Positions 26,804 through 35,352 of a DNA stretch of 64,000 nucleotides are shown piece after piece. A model generated the notes under the pieces. It saw only the letters and a list, made by a program, of their open reading frames with translations, searched no databases and was not told the DNA's origin. Within the stretch, counting starts at the first letter, position 1; every line of letters begins with the position of its first letter. Where the stretch lies: contig NZ_JAVFVS010000004.1 in NCBI RefSeq assembly GCF_030929605.1, positions 1 to 64,000 of the forward strand, read 5' to 3'. This DNA is from Flavobacterium sp. LHD-80. GTDB lineage: Bacteria > Bacteroidota > Bacteroidia > Flavobacteriales > Flavobacteriaceae. Position numbers and translations under genes: made by a program.

Positions 26804-27385
26804 TTATTTTTTTGCCTCTTCACCTTCTTTTACTGCAGGCTTTCCATCGGTTTTTGGAGCTGCTTTGTACTTTTCATTCAATTCTTTGATGATATCTTTA
26901 GTGATATCAAATTTATCTTCAGCATATAAAATTGATGCAGCATCACCTGTACCATAAATGTATGCGTAACCGTTCTTTTTACCGTAATCTTTGATGAATT
27001 TTTTAACACCACTGATTAAAGAATCCATTTCTACACCGCTTTCTTGCTGTAATTGTTGCGATAAAGCTTGTTGAGCATAACCCAATTGTTGCTCTCTTTT
27101 TTGCAATTCAGCTCCTCTTTGTTGTGCCCATTGCTGGCCATTTGCCTGCGCTTGACTTTGAAAATTAGCAGCGTCTTGTTTAAAACGAGTAATTTCAGCT
27201 TGTAGTTGTCTCCCTTTTTCCTCCGCCTGAGCTTTGTATTTTGCTTCTAGGTCTTTTGCTTCAGTGTATTCTTTCATTAAAACTGAAGTATCTACGTAAG
27301 CTGTTTTTACTTCCTTTACCTCGGCTGCTTTCTCACATGAAACAACTAAAATTGAAAGTGCGATAATTACTAATGCTTTTTTCAT
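26804..27385 (-). CDS. OmpH/Skp-like periplasmic lipoprotein chaperone
   Basis: 193 residues from the ATG at 27385. A longer start adds 13 residues before the signal sequence and is rejected. The signal MKKALVIIALSILVVSC gives a lipobox at Cys17. A Skp-like pair of long helices follows (YVDTSVLMKEYTEAKDLEAK ... FKQDAANFQSQAQANGQQWA), and the end strand region FDITKDIIKELNEKYK is typical of OmpH. Skp chaperones hold unfolded outer-membrane proteins; here it would be membrane-tethered. The tail is Lys/Glu rich. Confidence 0.85.
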   Translation of the reverse strand: MKKALVIIALSILVVSCEKAAEVKEVKTAYVDTSVLMKEYTEAKDLEAKYKAQAEEKGRQLQAEITRFKQDAANFQSQAQANGQQWAQQRGAELQKREQQLGYAQQALSQQLQQESGVEMDSLISGVKKFIKDYGKKNGYAYIYGTGDAASILYAEDKFDITKDIIKELNEKYKAAPKTDGKPAVKEGEEAKK

Positions 27386-27480
27386 TTCTAAATTTCTATT
27401 TTTTTTTATTGGTATGAAAGACAAAAATATAAAAAAATAAATAGCACCAACATAAAGTTTAAAAAATGCTAAAAATTTAT

Positions 27481-27640
27481 GATATTAGTTTTCTTTATGG
27501 CATAAAAGCATTCTATAAAATATCATTATTAAAAGTGGCTTTCATAGCTTTTATTTAAGATATGTTCTCAAAAAAGACAACGCAAATCCTCGTTTTACTT
27601 AATAAAACCTCTTAAATCTGCTTATTTTATCTTTTGAGTC
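27481..27640. repeat. Diverged direct repeat, copy 1 (about 160 bp)
   Basis: Begins gatattagttttctttatgg and aligns along its length with 27862-28018. Read in the plus frame it gives ISFLYG ... YKISLLKVAFIAFI then a stop, FSKKTTQ, then a second stop. Inside lies an imperfect hairpin (ctataaaatatcat / gtggctttcatag). Confidence 0.7.
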
Positions 27641-27861
27641 TTTCTCGTATATAAATTTGTGAAGAAAACTTTTTTGAACTTCTATTTATAAAATTTGAAT
27701 TAGAAAATGAGAGAAAAAAGTACAAACAAACTTTCATTTCCAAAAATTTCGTCTTTTCAAAATTTAAAATGAAAAATTTCCTTTGAATGATTTCTAAAAT
27801 TTTCATTTTAAAAGAAAGAGAAAAATGGAAACAAAAAACCGAAAAAAACTCCCAATTCGAA

Positions 27862-28018
27862 GGTATTAGTTTTCTTTATGGATCAAAAAAAAGCTATAAA
27901 ATATCACTATTAAAAGTGACTTTCATAGCCTTTATTAGAGGTGTTTTTTCAAAAAAAACAACACAAACCCTCGATTTAGTCGAGAAAACGCTTCAAATGC
28001 GCTTATTTTGCGTTTTAG
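27862..28018. repeat. Diverged direct repeat, copy 2 (about 160 bp)
   Basis: Begins ggtattagttttctttatgg. It has the same hairpin (gctataaaatatcac / gtgactttcatagc) and the same plus-frame peptide, ISFLYG ... YKISLLKVTFIAFI ... FSKKTTQ, here open. Together with copy 1 it occupies most of the 629-bp gap between the OmpH-like and methyltransferase genes. The ~220 bp between copies is AT-rich with no clear gene. Confidence 0.7.
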
Positions 28019-28863
28019 TTGTTTTTTAGGACGTAAATGTGCGATGAATACTCTTTTGTAGACGACGCTTTTAAATTTGATCGCAAACCGACAAAAAATG
28101 CGCTGATAAAATTCATTTTTCCTGTTTTGTATTTTTCAGAAAGAAGACTCACATAAAATGAATCAAATTTCATTGGAAGTACTTTTTCTAATTTCATATC
28201 CACTTTTTCAAAAAGCAATTGAATCGCTTTTTTTGAAAAATGCCAAAAATGAATTGGCACATCAAAAGCTGCCCAAAATTCTCTGTAGTGTTTTGCGTCG
28301 AATGATTTAAAATTTGGAACCGCAACAATTAATGTTCCAGTTGGCTTAAGCAAACGCTTCAATTCTTGAATTTGAAGTTCTAAATTTGGAACGTGTTCCA
28401 AAACGTGCCACATCGTAATTACGTCAAAAGAATTATTTTCAAGTTCGCTGATTTCTTCAACAAATGAAATACCCTTTTGCTTAGCAATATTTTTTGCACG
28501 ATCGCTTGGTTCAACTCCAATTACATTCCAACCGTCATTTTTTGCTGTCAGCAAAAAATCACCAGTTCCTGCACCGATGTCTAAAATTTTTCCTTTTTGA
28601 GTTTGTTCCGAATTAATTAAATTCAGTTTATTTTTTAAAGCGATACTTTTTACAAAATGATATGCTTTTTCAAAAACAGAACGTTTGTTATCTGTGTGCG
28701 AAATATAATCTTCGCTTTCGTAATATCTTCCTAAATTTTCTAAATCGGGTTGCGGAGATGTGATCAGCATATCAAGATCTTCATCATGATACAAATCGAA
28801 AATTTCTTTTGAAACAGAATGGTCTTTTACGGTAAGAAAATGTTTTTTATTTAAAACGTCCAT
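28015..28863 (-). CDS. Class I SAM-dependent methyltransferase
   Basis: 282 residues. The SAM-binding motif I is ILDIGAGTGDFLL (~93-105), followed by motif II WNVIGVEPSDRA and the motif IV/V region FDVITMWHVLEHVPNLE, then LIVAVPNFKS. The set fits Methyltransf_11/UbiG-like enzymes, many acting on small molecules or surface glycans. The substrate cannot be read from the sequence. It lies on the same strand as mnmG, separated by a parS-bearing intergenic region, and its 3' end overlaps the repeat element. Confidence 0.8.
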   Translation of the reverse strand: MDVLNKKHFLTVKDHSVSKEIFDLYHDEDLDMLITSPQPDLENLGRYYESEDYISHTDNKRSVFEKAYHFVKSIALKNKLNLINSEQTQKGKILDIGAGTGDFLLTAKNDGWNVIGVEPSDRAKNIAKQKGISFVEEISELENNSFDVITMWHVLEHVPNLELQIQELKRLLKPTGTLIVAVPNFKSFDAKHYREFWAAFDVPIHFWHFSKKAIQLLFEKVDMKLEKVLPMKFDSFYVSLLSEKYKTGKMNFISAFFVGLRSNLKASSTKEYSSHIYVLKNN

Positions 28864-29043
28864 TTTTTAATTAATAGTTATTTAATAGAATTCGGGTTTG
28901 AATTTATTCAGAATTGAACAGAAGTTCATCTAAACATTTATTTTTTTATTTTTCAATCAAACCGTAAAAAGATGGACTACTGCCCATCTCTACGATTATC
29001 AATTTTTTATTTCAAAATAATCCAACGCACTACTTTTAAAAAA

Positions 29044-29059
29044 AGTTTCACGTGGAACA
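29044..29059. other. parS-like site 1
   Basis: agtttcacgtggaaca matches the ParB-binding consensus tgtttcacgtggaaca (reverse complement tgttccacgtgaaaca) at 15 of 16 positions. It lies in the 316-bp gap between the methyltransferase and mnmG, which otherwise holds only short gtttca/gaaac repeats. Confidence 0.7.
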
Positions 29060-29098
29060 ATTTATTTTTGTTTCAGGTTTTCTTTGTTTCAGGTTTCA

Positions 29099-29114
29099 AG
29101 TTTCACGTGGAACG
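29099..29114. other. parS-like site 2
   Basis: agtttcacgtggaacg, 14 of 16 positions, 40 bp from site 1 and in the same orientation. Confidence 0.6.
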
Positions 29115-29179
29115 AAAAATAAATAAAAACAAAATTTCAGATTCCACAAAAACGTGAAACCTGAAACTTGAAACATTTT

Positions 29180-31051
29180 TTATCTTCCCATATAAATCAA
29201 AAGCACGGAAATATCACTTGGTGAAACGCCGCTAATTCTTGAAGCTTGAGAAATGGTCACAGGACGAATTTTGCTTAATTTTTGTTTTGCTTCAATTGAC
29301 ATTGATTTAATTTTATTGTAATCGAAATTCTCTGGAATTTTTACTTCTTCTAAACGATTTAGTTTATCAGCGTTATTTCTTTCCTTTTCGATGTAGCCAG
29401 AATATTTAACTTGGATTACTGCTTGCTCAACAATTTCTTCATCCAAATCATTTTCTTTGATATACGAATCTACTTTTTCAAATTTCAACATATCCTCCAA
29501 TTCGATCTGCGGACGTGAGAAAATCTTAAACATTTTATCACCTTGCGAAATTGACGCTGATTCTTTCGCTTCCAAAATTGGATTTGTCTCAGCAACCGTT
29601 ACACTAGTTTCTCTAAAAAAAGAAACCATCTTTTCAGACTCGTTTAGTTTGTGTTCCATTCTTCGCATTCTTGCTTCAGAAGCCAAACCAATTTCGAATG
29701 ACATTGGCGTCAATCTGAAATCGGCATTATCTTGTCGCAACAATGTTCTATATTCTGCTCTCGATGTAAACATACGATATGGTTCTTCCGTTCCTTTTGT
29801 AATCAAGTCGTCAATCAAAACTCCAATATAAGCTTCATCACGCTTTAAAATTAACGGCGCTTTTTCGTGCACTTTTAAATGAGCATTTATTCCGGCCATC
29901 AAACCTTGCGAAGCTGCTTCTTCATATCCTGTCGTTCCATTAATTTGTCCGGCAAAATACAACCCTTCAACTAACTTTGTTTCCAAAGTATGTTTCAATT
30001 GCGTCGGTGGGAAATAATCATATTCGATCGCGTAACCTGGACGAAGAAATTTTACATTCTCAAAACCGACAACGGTACGCAAAGCTTTAAATTGAATATC
30101 CTCCGGAAGCGAAGTTGAAAATCCGTTTACGTAAACTTCACAAGTTTTCCATCCTTCTGGTTCAACAAAAAGTTGGTGACGTTCTTTATCTGCAAAACGA
30201 TTAATCTTATCTTCAATCGAAGGACAATACCTCGGACCTAAACTTTTTATTCTTCCGTTGAACATCGGTGAACGATCAAAACCAGATCTCAAAATATCAT
30301 GAACATCTAGCGACGTATATGTCATATGACAAGAACGCTGATGCGTTAACGGAACGGTTAAATCCGAATAAGAAAACTTATCCGGTTTTGCATCTCCTTT
30401 TTCTTCGTTCATTTTCGAATAATCCAAAGAACGCCCATCAACTCGTGGCGGTGTTCCCGTTTTCATTCTTCCAGCTTCGAAACCGGCATTCACTAAATCT
30501 TCGGTAATTCCAGTTGCAGCACTTTCGCCTGCTCTTCCTCCACCGAATTGTTTTTCTCCAATATGAATCAATCCGTTCAAAAAAGTTCCGTTTGTCAACA
30601 CAACCGATTTGGAACGAATCTCAACTCCAAGCGAAGTTCGAATTCCTTTTATCTTTCCGTTCTCGATAATCAGACCTTTCACCATTTCTTGGTAAAAATC
30701 TAAATTTGGAGTTCCCTCCAACATCATTCTCCATTCTTCTGCAAAACGCATTCGATCACTTTGAACTCTTGGCGACCACATTGCTGGTCCTTTCGATTTG
30801 TTCAACATCTTAAACTGAATTGCAGTTCGATCTGAAACAATTCCGGAGTAACCTCCAAGCGCATCGATCTCGCGAACAATTTGTCCTTTTGCAATTCCTC
30901 CCATTGCAGGATTGCAAGACATCTGGGCTATGTTCTGCAAACTCATTGTTACCAACAAAGTTTTGGATCCCAAATTTGCGGCCGCTGCCGCGGCTTCAGA
31001 TCCTGCATGACCAGCACCAACTACAATAACATCGTATTCTTCTAAAAACAT
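29180..31051 (-). CDS. mnmG: tRNA uridine-5-carboxymethylaminomethyl modification enzyme MnmG (GidA)
   Basis: 623 residues, the full family length. FAD dinucleotide-binding motif [16 protein letters not shown] (~10-25), [23 protein letters not shown] (split as [13 protein letters not shown] and [10 protein letters not shown]), and the GidA signature [13 protein letters not shown]. The second NAD-region block [20 protein letters not shown] is followed by LMAGINAHL. With MnmE it modifies the wobble uridine of tRNAs. In many bacteria this gene lies near the replication origin, which fits the parS sites on both sides here. Confidence 0.98.
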   Translation of the reverse strand: MFLEEYDVIVVGAGHAGSEAAAAAANLGSKTLLVTMSLQNIAQMSCNPAMGGIAKGQIVREIDALGGYSGIVSDRTAIQFKMLNKSKGPAMWSPRVQSDRMRFAEEWRMMLEGTPNLDFYQEMVKGLIIENGKIKGIRTSLGVEIRSKSVVLTNGTFLNGLIHIGEKQFGGGRAGESAATGITEDLVNAGFEAGRMKTGTPPRVDGRSLDYSKMNEEKGDAKPDKFSYSDLTVPLTHQRSCHMTYTSLDVHDILRSGFDRSPMFNGRIKSLGPRYCPSIEDKINRFADKERHQLFVEPEGWKTCEVYVNGFSTSLPEDIQFKALRTVVGFENVKFLRPGYAIEYDYFPPTQLKHTLETKLVEGLYFAGQINGTTGYEEAASQGLMAGINAHLKVHEKAPLILKRDEAYIGVLIDDLITKGTEEPYRMFTSRAEYRTLLRQDNADFRLTPMSFEIGLASEARMRRMEHKLNESEKMVSFFRETSVTVAETNPILEAKESASISQGDKMFKIFSRPQIELEDMLKFEKVDSYIKENDLDEEIVEQAVIQVKYSGYIEKERNNADKLNRLEEVKIPENFDYNKIKSMSIEAKQKLSKIRPVTISQASRISGVSPSDISVLLIYMGR

Positions 31052-31114
31052 TTTGTTTTATTATTCTCTGGAAACCGTTTAAGGCAGTTCTCAGAATTAA
31101 CTTTATTTTTCTTT

Positions 31115-31130
31115 TGTTCCACGTGGAACT
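31115..31130. other. parS-like site 3
   Basis: tgttccacgtggaact, palindromic variant, 64 bp upstream of the mnmG start. Confidence 0.65.
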
Positions 31131-31194
31131 GTTGTTTTGTTTCAAGTTTCAAGTTTCAGATTTTAGATTTCACCTTTCAAAACTAAAACTTAAA

Positions 31195-31210
31195 AGTTCC
31201 ACGTGGAACA
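31195..31210. other. parS-like site 4
   Basis: agttccacgtggaaca, a palindromic variant with a CACGTG core. Confidence 0.65.
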
Positions 31211-31249
31211 CATGTCGCTTTCTTTTAAAATCGAAAACTAAACGCAAGA

Positions 31250-31265
31250 TGTTTCACGTGAAACA
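31250..31265. other. parS-like site 5
   Basis: tgtttcacgtgaaaca, a perfect 16-bp palindrome. Confidence 0.75.
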
Positions 31266-31297
31266 CTTTTGAGGACCAATTTTCAAAAAAAAAGAAA

Positions 31298-31313
31298 CGT
31301 TTCACGTGGAACA
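31298..31313. other. parS-like site 6
   Basis: cgtttcacgtggaaca, one mismatch to the consensus. Confidence 0.7.
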
Positions 31314-31336
31314 CAAAACAATTTACTTCAATTACA

Positions 31337-31352
31337 TGTTTCACGTGGAACA
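31337..31352. other. parS-like site 7 (exact)
   Basis: tgtttcacgtggaaca, the exact reverse complement of the classical parS sequence. Confidence 0.8.
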
Positions 31353-31379
31353 TATATATCTTTTCTTTTAGATGTTTAA

Positions 31380-31799
31380 TTACTGTTCCACGTGAAACAT
31401 CGCAATCTTTTCATCTTCTTTTGAACGCATAAGTTCTGCATCGGCATCGCTTTTATCTTTATATCCACAGTAATGTAATATACCGTGAGCAAGAACGCGT
31501 TTCAATTCTTCTTCAAAAGAAACATTAAAATCTTTTGCGTTGTCTTCTACTCTTTCAACAGAAACAAAAATATCTCCGTTTAATTCGTTACCAACTGTAT
31601 AATCAAAACTGATAATATCAGTTAGTGTGTCGTGGTTTAAATACTCAACATTTATTTTATGCAGGTATTCATCATCACAAAAAATATAATTTATTTCTCC
31701 CTCGTTCTTCTTTTCAGAAACAATAACTGCGCTCAACCAATCTGTAAAAGCTTGTTCGTTGTTTAAAGAAAATTCGGTTTCGTAATTAAAGTTTATCAT
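31380..31799 (-). CDS. ybeY: Endoribonuclease YbeY (rRNA maturation factor)
   Basis: 139 residues. The metal site region is LAHGILHYCGYKD (~108-120), close to the family's HGxLHLxGYDH; the last His is replaced by the KSDAD context, a variation worth noting. DTLTDIISFDY is also typical. It takes part in 16S rRNA 3' processing and ribosome quality control. Its ATG overlaps the stop of the DUF4175 gene (ATGA). Its final codons double as a parS-like site. Confidence 0.92.
   Translation of the reverse strand: MINFNYETEFSLNNEQAFTDWLSAVIVSEKKNEGEINYIFCDDEYLHKINVEYLNHDTLTDIISFDYTVGNELNGDIFVSVERVEDNAKDFNVSFEEELKRVLAHGILHYCGYKDKSDADAELMRSKEDEKIAMFHVEQ
31384..31399. other. parS-like site 8 (exact, inside ybeY)
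   Basis: tgttccacgtgaaaca, exact match. It forms the last codons of ybeY, encoding MFHVEQ before the stop. The 328-bp mnmG-ybeY gap is thus filled with five parS-like sites and contains no gene. Confidence 0.8.
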
Positions 31800-34700
31800 T
31801 TTGTATTAAAATATTCTTGAACCTTTTGATTAAAATTCGAGCGCAAAGGTAGCGATTGTCTATTTAAAATTTCTACACTATTTAAATAATCAGTTAATGA
31901 GCTTGGTAAAGCATTTGAACGATTCGAAAATTCAGCCTTATTTGTTTCTGATTGACGTTTCGTATCTTGACCTTGTTCCTGAACTGCATTGTTTAATTTT
32001 AATAATTCTTGCTGAATATTTAAAATTCTTTGCAGGTTCTCATTCTTAAAACCTTTATTTAAAATCTGCTTTTCTGAAGCTTTCATTTGATCAATTACAT
32101 TTTTTCCTTGAGCGTCTAAACCTTTTTTAGCTAACTCTTTTTGCAAAGCTTCACGAAGTTTCACTTGCTCTTTGTAAATCTCCATTATCTTTTCGGCATC
32201 TCCTTCTCCATCATTTCCTTCATTTCCATCCTTACCATTTCCTCCTTCTTTACTTCCTTGTCCGTTTTTGCCTTGACCATTCTTTCCGTCTTTTCCATTG
32301 CCATCCTTCCCTTGCTGACCTTCTTGACCTGGTTTTCCATCTCCAGTTTTTCCTTGCTGACCAGTTCCGGGTTTATCTCCTTGCTTCATTCCATCCTTCA
32401 TTTTATCGGCAAGACCTTTTTGCTTTTGAATAATATCTGGTAATTGCATTCCTTGTCCGTCTCCTGGTTTTGGTTTTCCCATTCCCGGTTTAGACATTTG
32501 CATCTGCATATTGTTTAAAAGATCACTTAAAAAATCGGCTAATTTGTTTGCAGACGAAACAGCGTATTGCTGATGCGAAACTCCTTTTGGGATTTGAACA
32601 TCGGTTAAAACTTCAATTGCTTTGTCCATACTATATTGTACGTTCCCAATTTCCTTAGTTACATCTTCTGCAATTTTTGGATTTCTAAGAGACATTGCAA
32701 ACAAACTATCATCGACATGACGGAACTGTTGTTTTAAATTCTGCTGAATTTTGATATTCTTCGTATATGCAGAAGAACCCAATTTCATCGATTTAAATTG
32801 TTTCATTACATCTTCCTGAGATAATGAAAATGCTAAAAGGTTATCCAGAATCTGACGAAGCATTGCAACATCTTCTTCCAATTGTTCTTGTTCTCCGCCT
32901 TCCATAGTTGAACTCATTTGTTCTGCCATTGACTTCATTTTCTTTGAAGCACTTTTTTGTTTTGGCTTAGCCGAAGAAGTATTCTTTTTATTTAATTCAT
33001 CCGAAGCTTTGTTCAAATCATTCTCTACATCTTTTTCTTTTGAAGCATCTTTCGGAATATCCAAAGGAGATTTTAAAGTATTGTTTTCGTCTTTCAAATC
33101 TTTAAGATCTTCCTGGATTTTATCAAATGATTTATTGATATCGTCTTGCTTCTCTTTTGTGTTTTCAGCATCTTTATTAGAAAGCTCTTCTTGTTTTTCT
33201 GCCAACTTATTTAGCTTCTCTGCAACTTGCTCTGCTTTCTTTTCTACATAAAAACGCTTGGTCAATTCCACTAATTGTTCTAAATTACGAGATTGATTTT
33301 TGCTGATTTGTTTGAACTTTTCCATCTTATCAAACAACTCTTCGCTGTTTAATTTGTCGTTTAAGTTCTTCAACTCATCCATTAATTTCTGATTCTTTTC
33401 TAAATCTTTCTCGGCATTATCTAAACGCTTTTGTAAATCTTCGGCAGTTTTATCTTTCTTATCGGTATTGTATTTGTCTAAATTTTTGTTCATTTTTTCA
33501 GCAAACTGCTTCATCATCTCGTCTTGCTGTTTTTGACGTTTGATAAAATCATTTACTTTTTGCTGATCTTTAAACTCTAAATTATCTTTTTCTTTTCCGG
33601 TATTTTTTAGTTTGTCCATATCAGAAAATTGCTTTTCCTGATTCTTTAATGACTTCGACAAACTATTAATATTTGCATTTTGCTGTTGCAATTCGGCATC
33701 CTGAATTTCATCTGTTGTAGCAACTCGATCTGAAAATGTAGAAGACTTTGTGCTTTTAAATCCGTGCAATGCATCGTTATCAAAAACTTCAAAATAGTAT
33801 TCATACGATACTCCTTCTTCTACTGCAAGATTACTTGGAAAGTTAAAAACGAACTGATCAAAAACTGCTTGCTTTACAGGAATGGTTCCTCGTTTTGCAG
33901 TTTGTGGTTTGCCGTGTTCGTAATAAATAATCTGCAATTTTGATAAACCGTAGTCGTCACCCAACCTTCCTAAAACATAATTTTTATCTAACTTTAAACT
34001 ATCCGGAGCTGGCGAAACTGCAATTGTTGGATGCTGATCTTTGATAACTGACAGTTGATAGTCTAATTTCTCGTAATTTTTAACCTTATTATTAGAAGTA
34101 AGAATTTGATATTCTGTATTTTGATTGATATTTTTAGCCAATTTAAACTCGTTTTCGGCCTTGTTAAACTTCAAAATCAAGTTTTCATCTTTCCAAACTA
34201 CCTCTTGAGTCGACTGTGTTTTCATTTTCCAAGTTACAATTGTTCCTTCTGGTACGATCGCATTTCCGGTTCCTTGAATGGTTTCTGATTTCTTTTTTAG
34301 GTACGATGGAAAATTCAAAATCATTTCGAAATTCGCAATTGATGGAACTGTAATAACTTTTAATTCATATTCATTTGATGAAACTGAATTTCCTTCGAAA
34401 GAAAAAGCAATATCAGAAGTTGGTTTTTCAATCTTGAATTCGAACTTTCCAGTTTGAGAAGATTCCATAAAATAGCTTTCATCCCCAATATGAATCATTA
34501 CGTTTTCTGGCACAATTTTTCCTTCAGTTTCAACTTTTACAATAAAATCTTTGTTTTGTTCTGTCTGAAGTTTGTCATTTAAAACCACAAATTTGAAAGG
34601 AGCCGGTGGTAAAAAAGCGGAATTGAAATGTACTACTCTATTAAAACTTTGCGAAATGATATTACTATTTCCAGAAACAAAAAATACTGCAAACAATAAA

Positions 34701-35188
34701 ACCGGAATCAAAGCCAACGGTAAATACTTTTTATTTGAATTAAAATTGATAGCATTTCCAAACGGAATTGGTTGCAGTGAATTTGCTTTTTGTTCTATAG
34801 AAGCCAACATTAATTCTGAACTTTCAGCCGAATTTTCATTAGAAGAAAGCTGTAAGAAGTTCGTCAGTTTATCACTTACTTCTGTAAAATGATTTCCAAT
34901 AATAGCCGAAGCCTGATTATAATCGATTCCCTTTTGAAGTTTAAATAACTTAAAAATTGGAAATAAGATAAATCGAAACAACAGGAAAACTTCTACTGCA
35001 ATAAATATCCAGAATAAAAGAGTTCTTCCAACTGGTTTTAGCCAAAGAAAATATTCTATAAAAAGGGTAAAAAGAAAATACAAAAGTCCGAAACCAATAA
35101 AAAGAAGTGCTCCTTTTATCAATTCGTTCATATAATATTTCTTTATAAATCCTTCTAACTTCTGATATATTGCAGATGATGTTTTCAA
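31796..35188 (-). CDS. DUF4175-family large membrane protein
   Basis: 1,130 residues from a TTG start (MKTSSAIYQKLEGFIKKYYM). The first ATG lies at residue 20, but the conserved family N-terminus supports TTG. Two membrane helices near 21-75 and a third at ~153-172 are followed by Ig-like domains, then ~450 residues of Gln/Lys coiled coil. A Gly/Lys/Asp/Gln low-complexity stretch (~903-998, PGQEGQQGKDGNGKDG-like) precedes a helical C-terminus. The family is Bacteroidota-typical and its biochemical role is unknown. It is translationally coupled to ybeY. Confidence 0.8.
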   Translation of the reverse strand: MKTSSAIYQKLEGFIKKYYMNELIKGALLFIGFGLLYFLFTLFIEYFLWLKPVGRTLLFWIFIAVEVFLLFRFILFPIFKLFKLQKGIDYNQASAIIGNHFTEVSDKLTNFLQLSSNENSAESSELMLASIEQKANSLQPIPFGNAINFNSNKKYLPLALIPVLLFAVFFVSGNSNIISQSFNRVVHFNSAFLPPAPFKFVVLNDKLQTEQNKDFIVKVETEGKIVPENVMIHIGDESYFMESSQTGKFEFKIEKPTSDIAFSFEGNSVSSNEYELKVITVPSIANFEMILNFPSYLKKKSETIQGTGNAIVPEGTIVTWKMKTQSTQEVVWKDENLILKFNKAENEFKLAKNINQNTEYQILTSNNKVKNYEKLDYQLSVIKDQHPTIAVSPAPDSLKLDKNYVLGRLGDDYGLSKLQIIYYEHGKPQTAKRGTIPVKQAVFDQFVFNFPSNLAVEEGVSYEYYFEVFDNDALHGFKSTKSSTFSDRVATTDEIQDAELQQQNANINSLSKSLKNQEKQFSDMDKLKNTGKEKDNLEFKDQQKVNDFIKRQKQQDEMMKQFAEKMNKNLDKYNTDKKDKTAEDLQKRLDNAEKDLEKNQKLMDELKNLNDKLNSEELFDKMEKFKQISKNQSRNLEQLVELTKRFYVEKKAEQVAEKLNKLAEKQEELSNKDAENTKEKQDDINKSFDKIQEDLKDLKDENNTLKSPLDIPKDASKEKDVENDLNKASDELNKKNTSSAKPKQKSASKKMKSMAEQMSSTMEGGEQEQLEEDVAMLRQILDNLLAFSLSQEDVMKQFKSMKLGSSAYTKNIKIQQNLKQQFRHVDDSLFAMSLRNPKIAEDVTKEIGNVQYSMDKAIEVLTDVQIPKGVSHQQYAVSSANKLADFLSDLLNNMQMQMSKPGMGKPKPGDGQGMQLPDIIQKQKGLADKMKDGMKQGDKPGTGQQGKTGDGKPGQEGQQGKDGNGKDGKNGQGKNGQGSKEGGNGKDGNEGNDGEGDAEKIMEIYKEQVKLREALQKELAKKGLDAQGKNVIDQMKASEKQILNKGFKNENLQRILNIQQELLKLNNAVQEQGQDTKRQSETNKAEFSNRSNALPSSLTDYLNSVEILNRQSLPLRSNFNQKVQEYFNTK

Positions 35189-35238
35189 AATAAAATCTCT
35201 TTTAATTATAACCCATAAAAGTACTAATTATAACGATA

Positions 35239-35320
35239 AGTCTGAAAGTCAAAAGTCGAAAGTCAAAAGTTTAGCACACAACTAAAAACCTTTCAGACTT
35301 TCGACTTTTGGCTTTTGACT
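35239..35320. repeat. Inverted repeat between the DUF4175 gene and gltX
   Basis: aaaagtcgaaagt pairs with actttcgactttt (13 bp exact), inside a longer pattern of gtcaaaagt/gtcgaaagt words. Such strings recur in flavobacterial intergenic DNA. It overlaps the -33 part of the gltX promoter. Confidence 0.6.
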
Positions 35321-35335
35321 AATATCGTATCTTTG
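35308..35335 (+). promoter_or_regulatory. Bacteroidota-type promoter of gltX
   Basis: TTG (35308-35310), 17 bp, TATCTTTG (35328-35335), 17 bp before the ATG. Confidence 0.75.
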
Positions 35336-35352
35336 CAACAAAATTTATACAA

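Noticed and set aside
27481..28018. CRISPR array
   Set aside because: Only two long, diverged copies with no short identical repeats or even spacers; no cas genes in the window.
27787..28029. 80-codon plus-strand ORF in the repeat region
   Set aside because: It overlaps repeat copy 2 and the end of the methyltransferase, and the matching copy 1 is broken by stops. Treated as part of the repeat and not as a gene.
28385..28415. ggaacgtgttcc palindrome in the methyltransferase gene as another parS
   Set aside because: It lacks the CACGTG core and is explained by coding sequence (HVLEHVPN).
30268..30507. Plus-strand ORF inside mnmG, and similar ORFs within DUF4175, gltX, tex and rnr
   Set aside because: They lie wholly within strongly supported genes on the other strand or frame and show no domain of their own.
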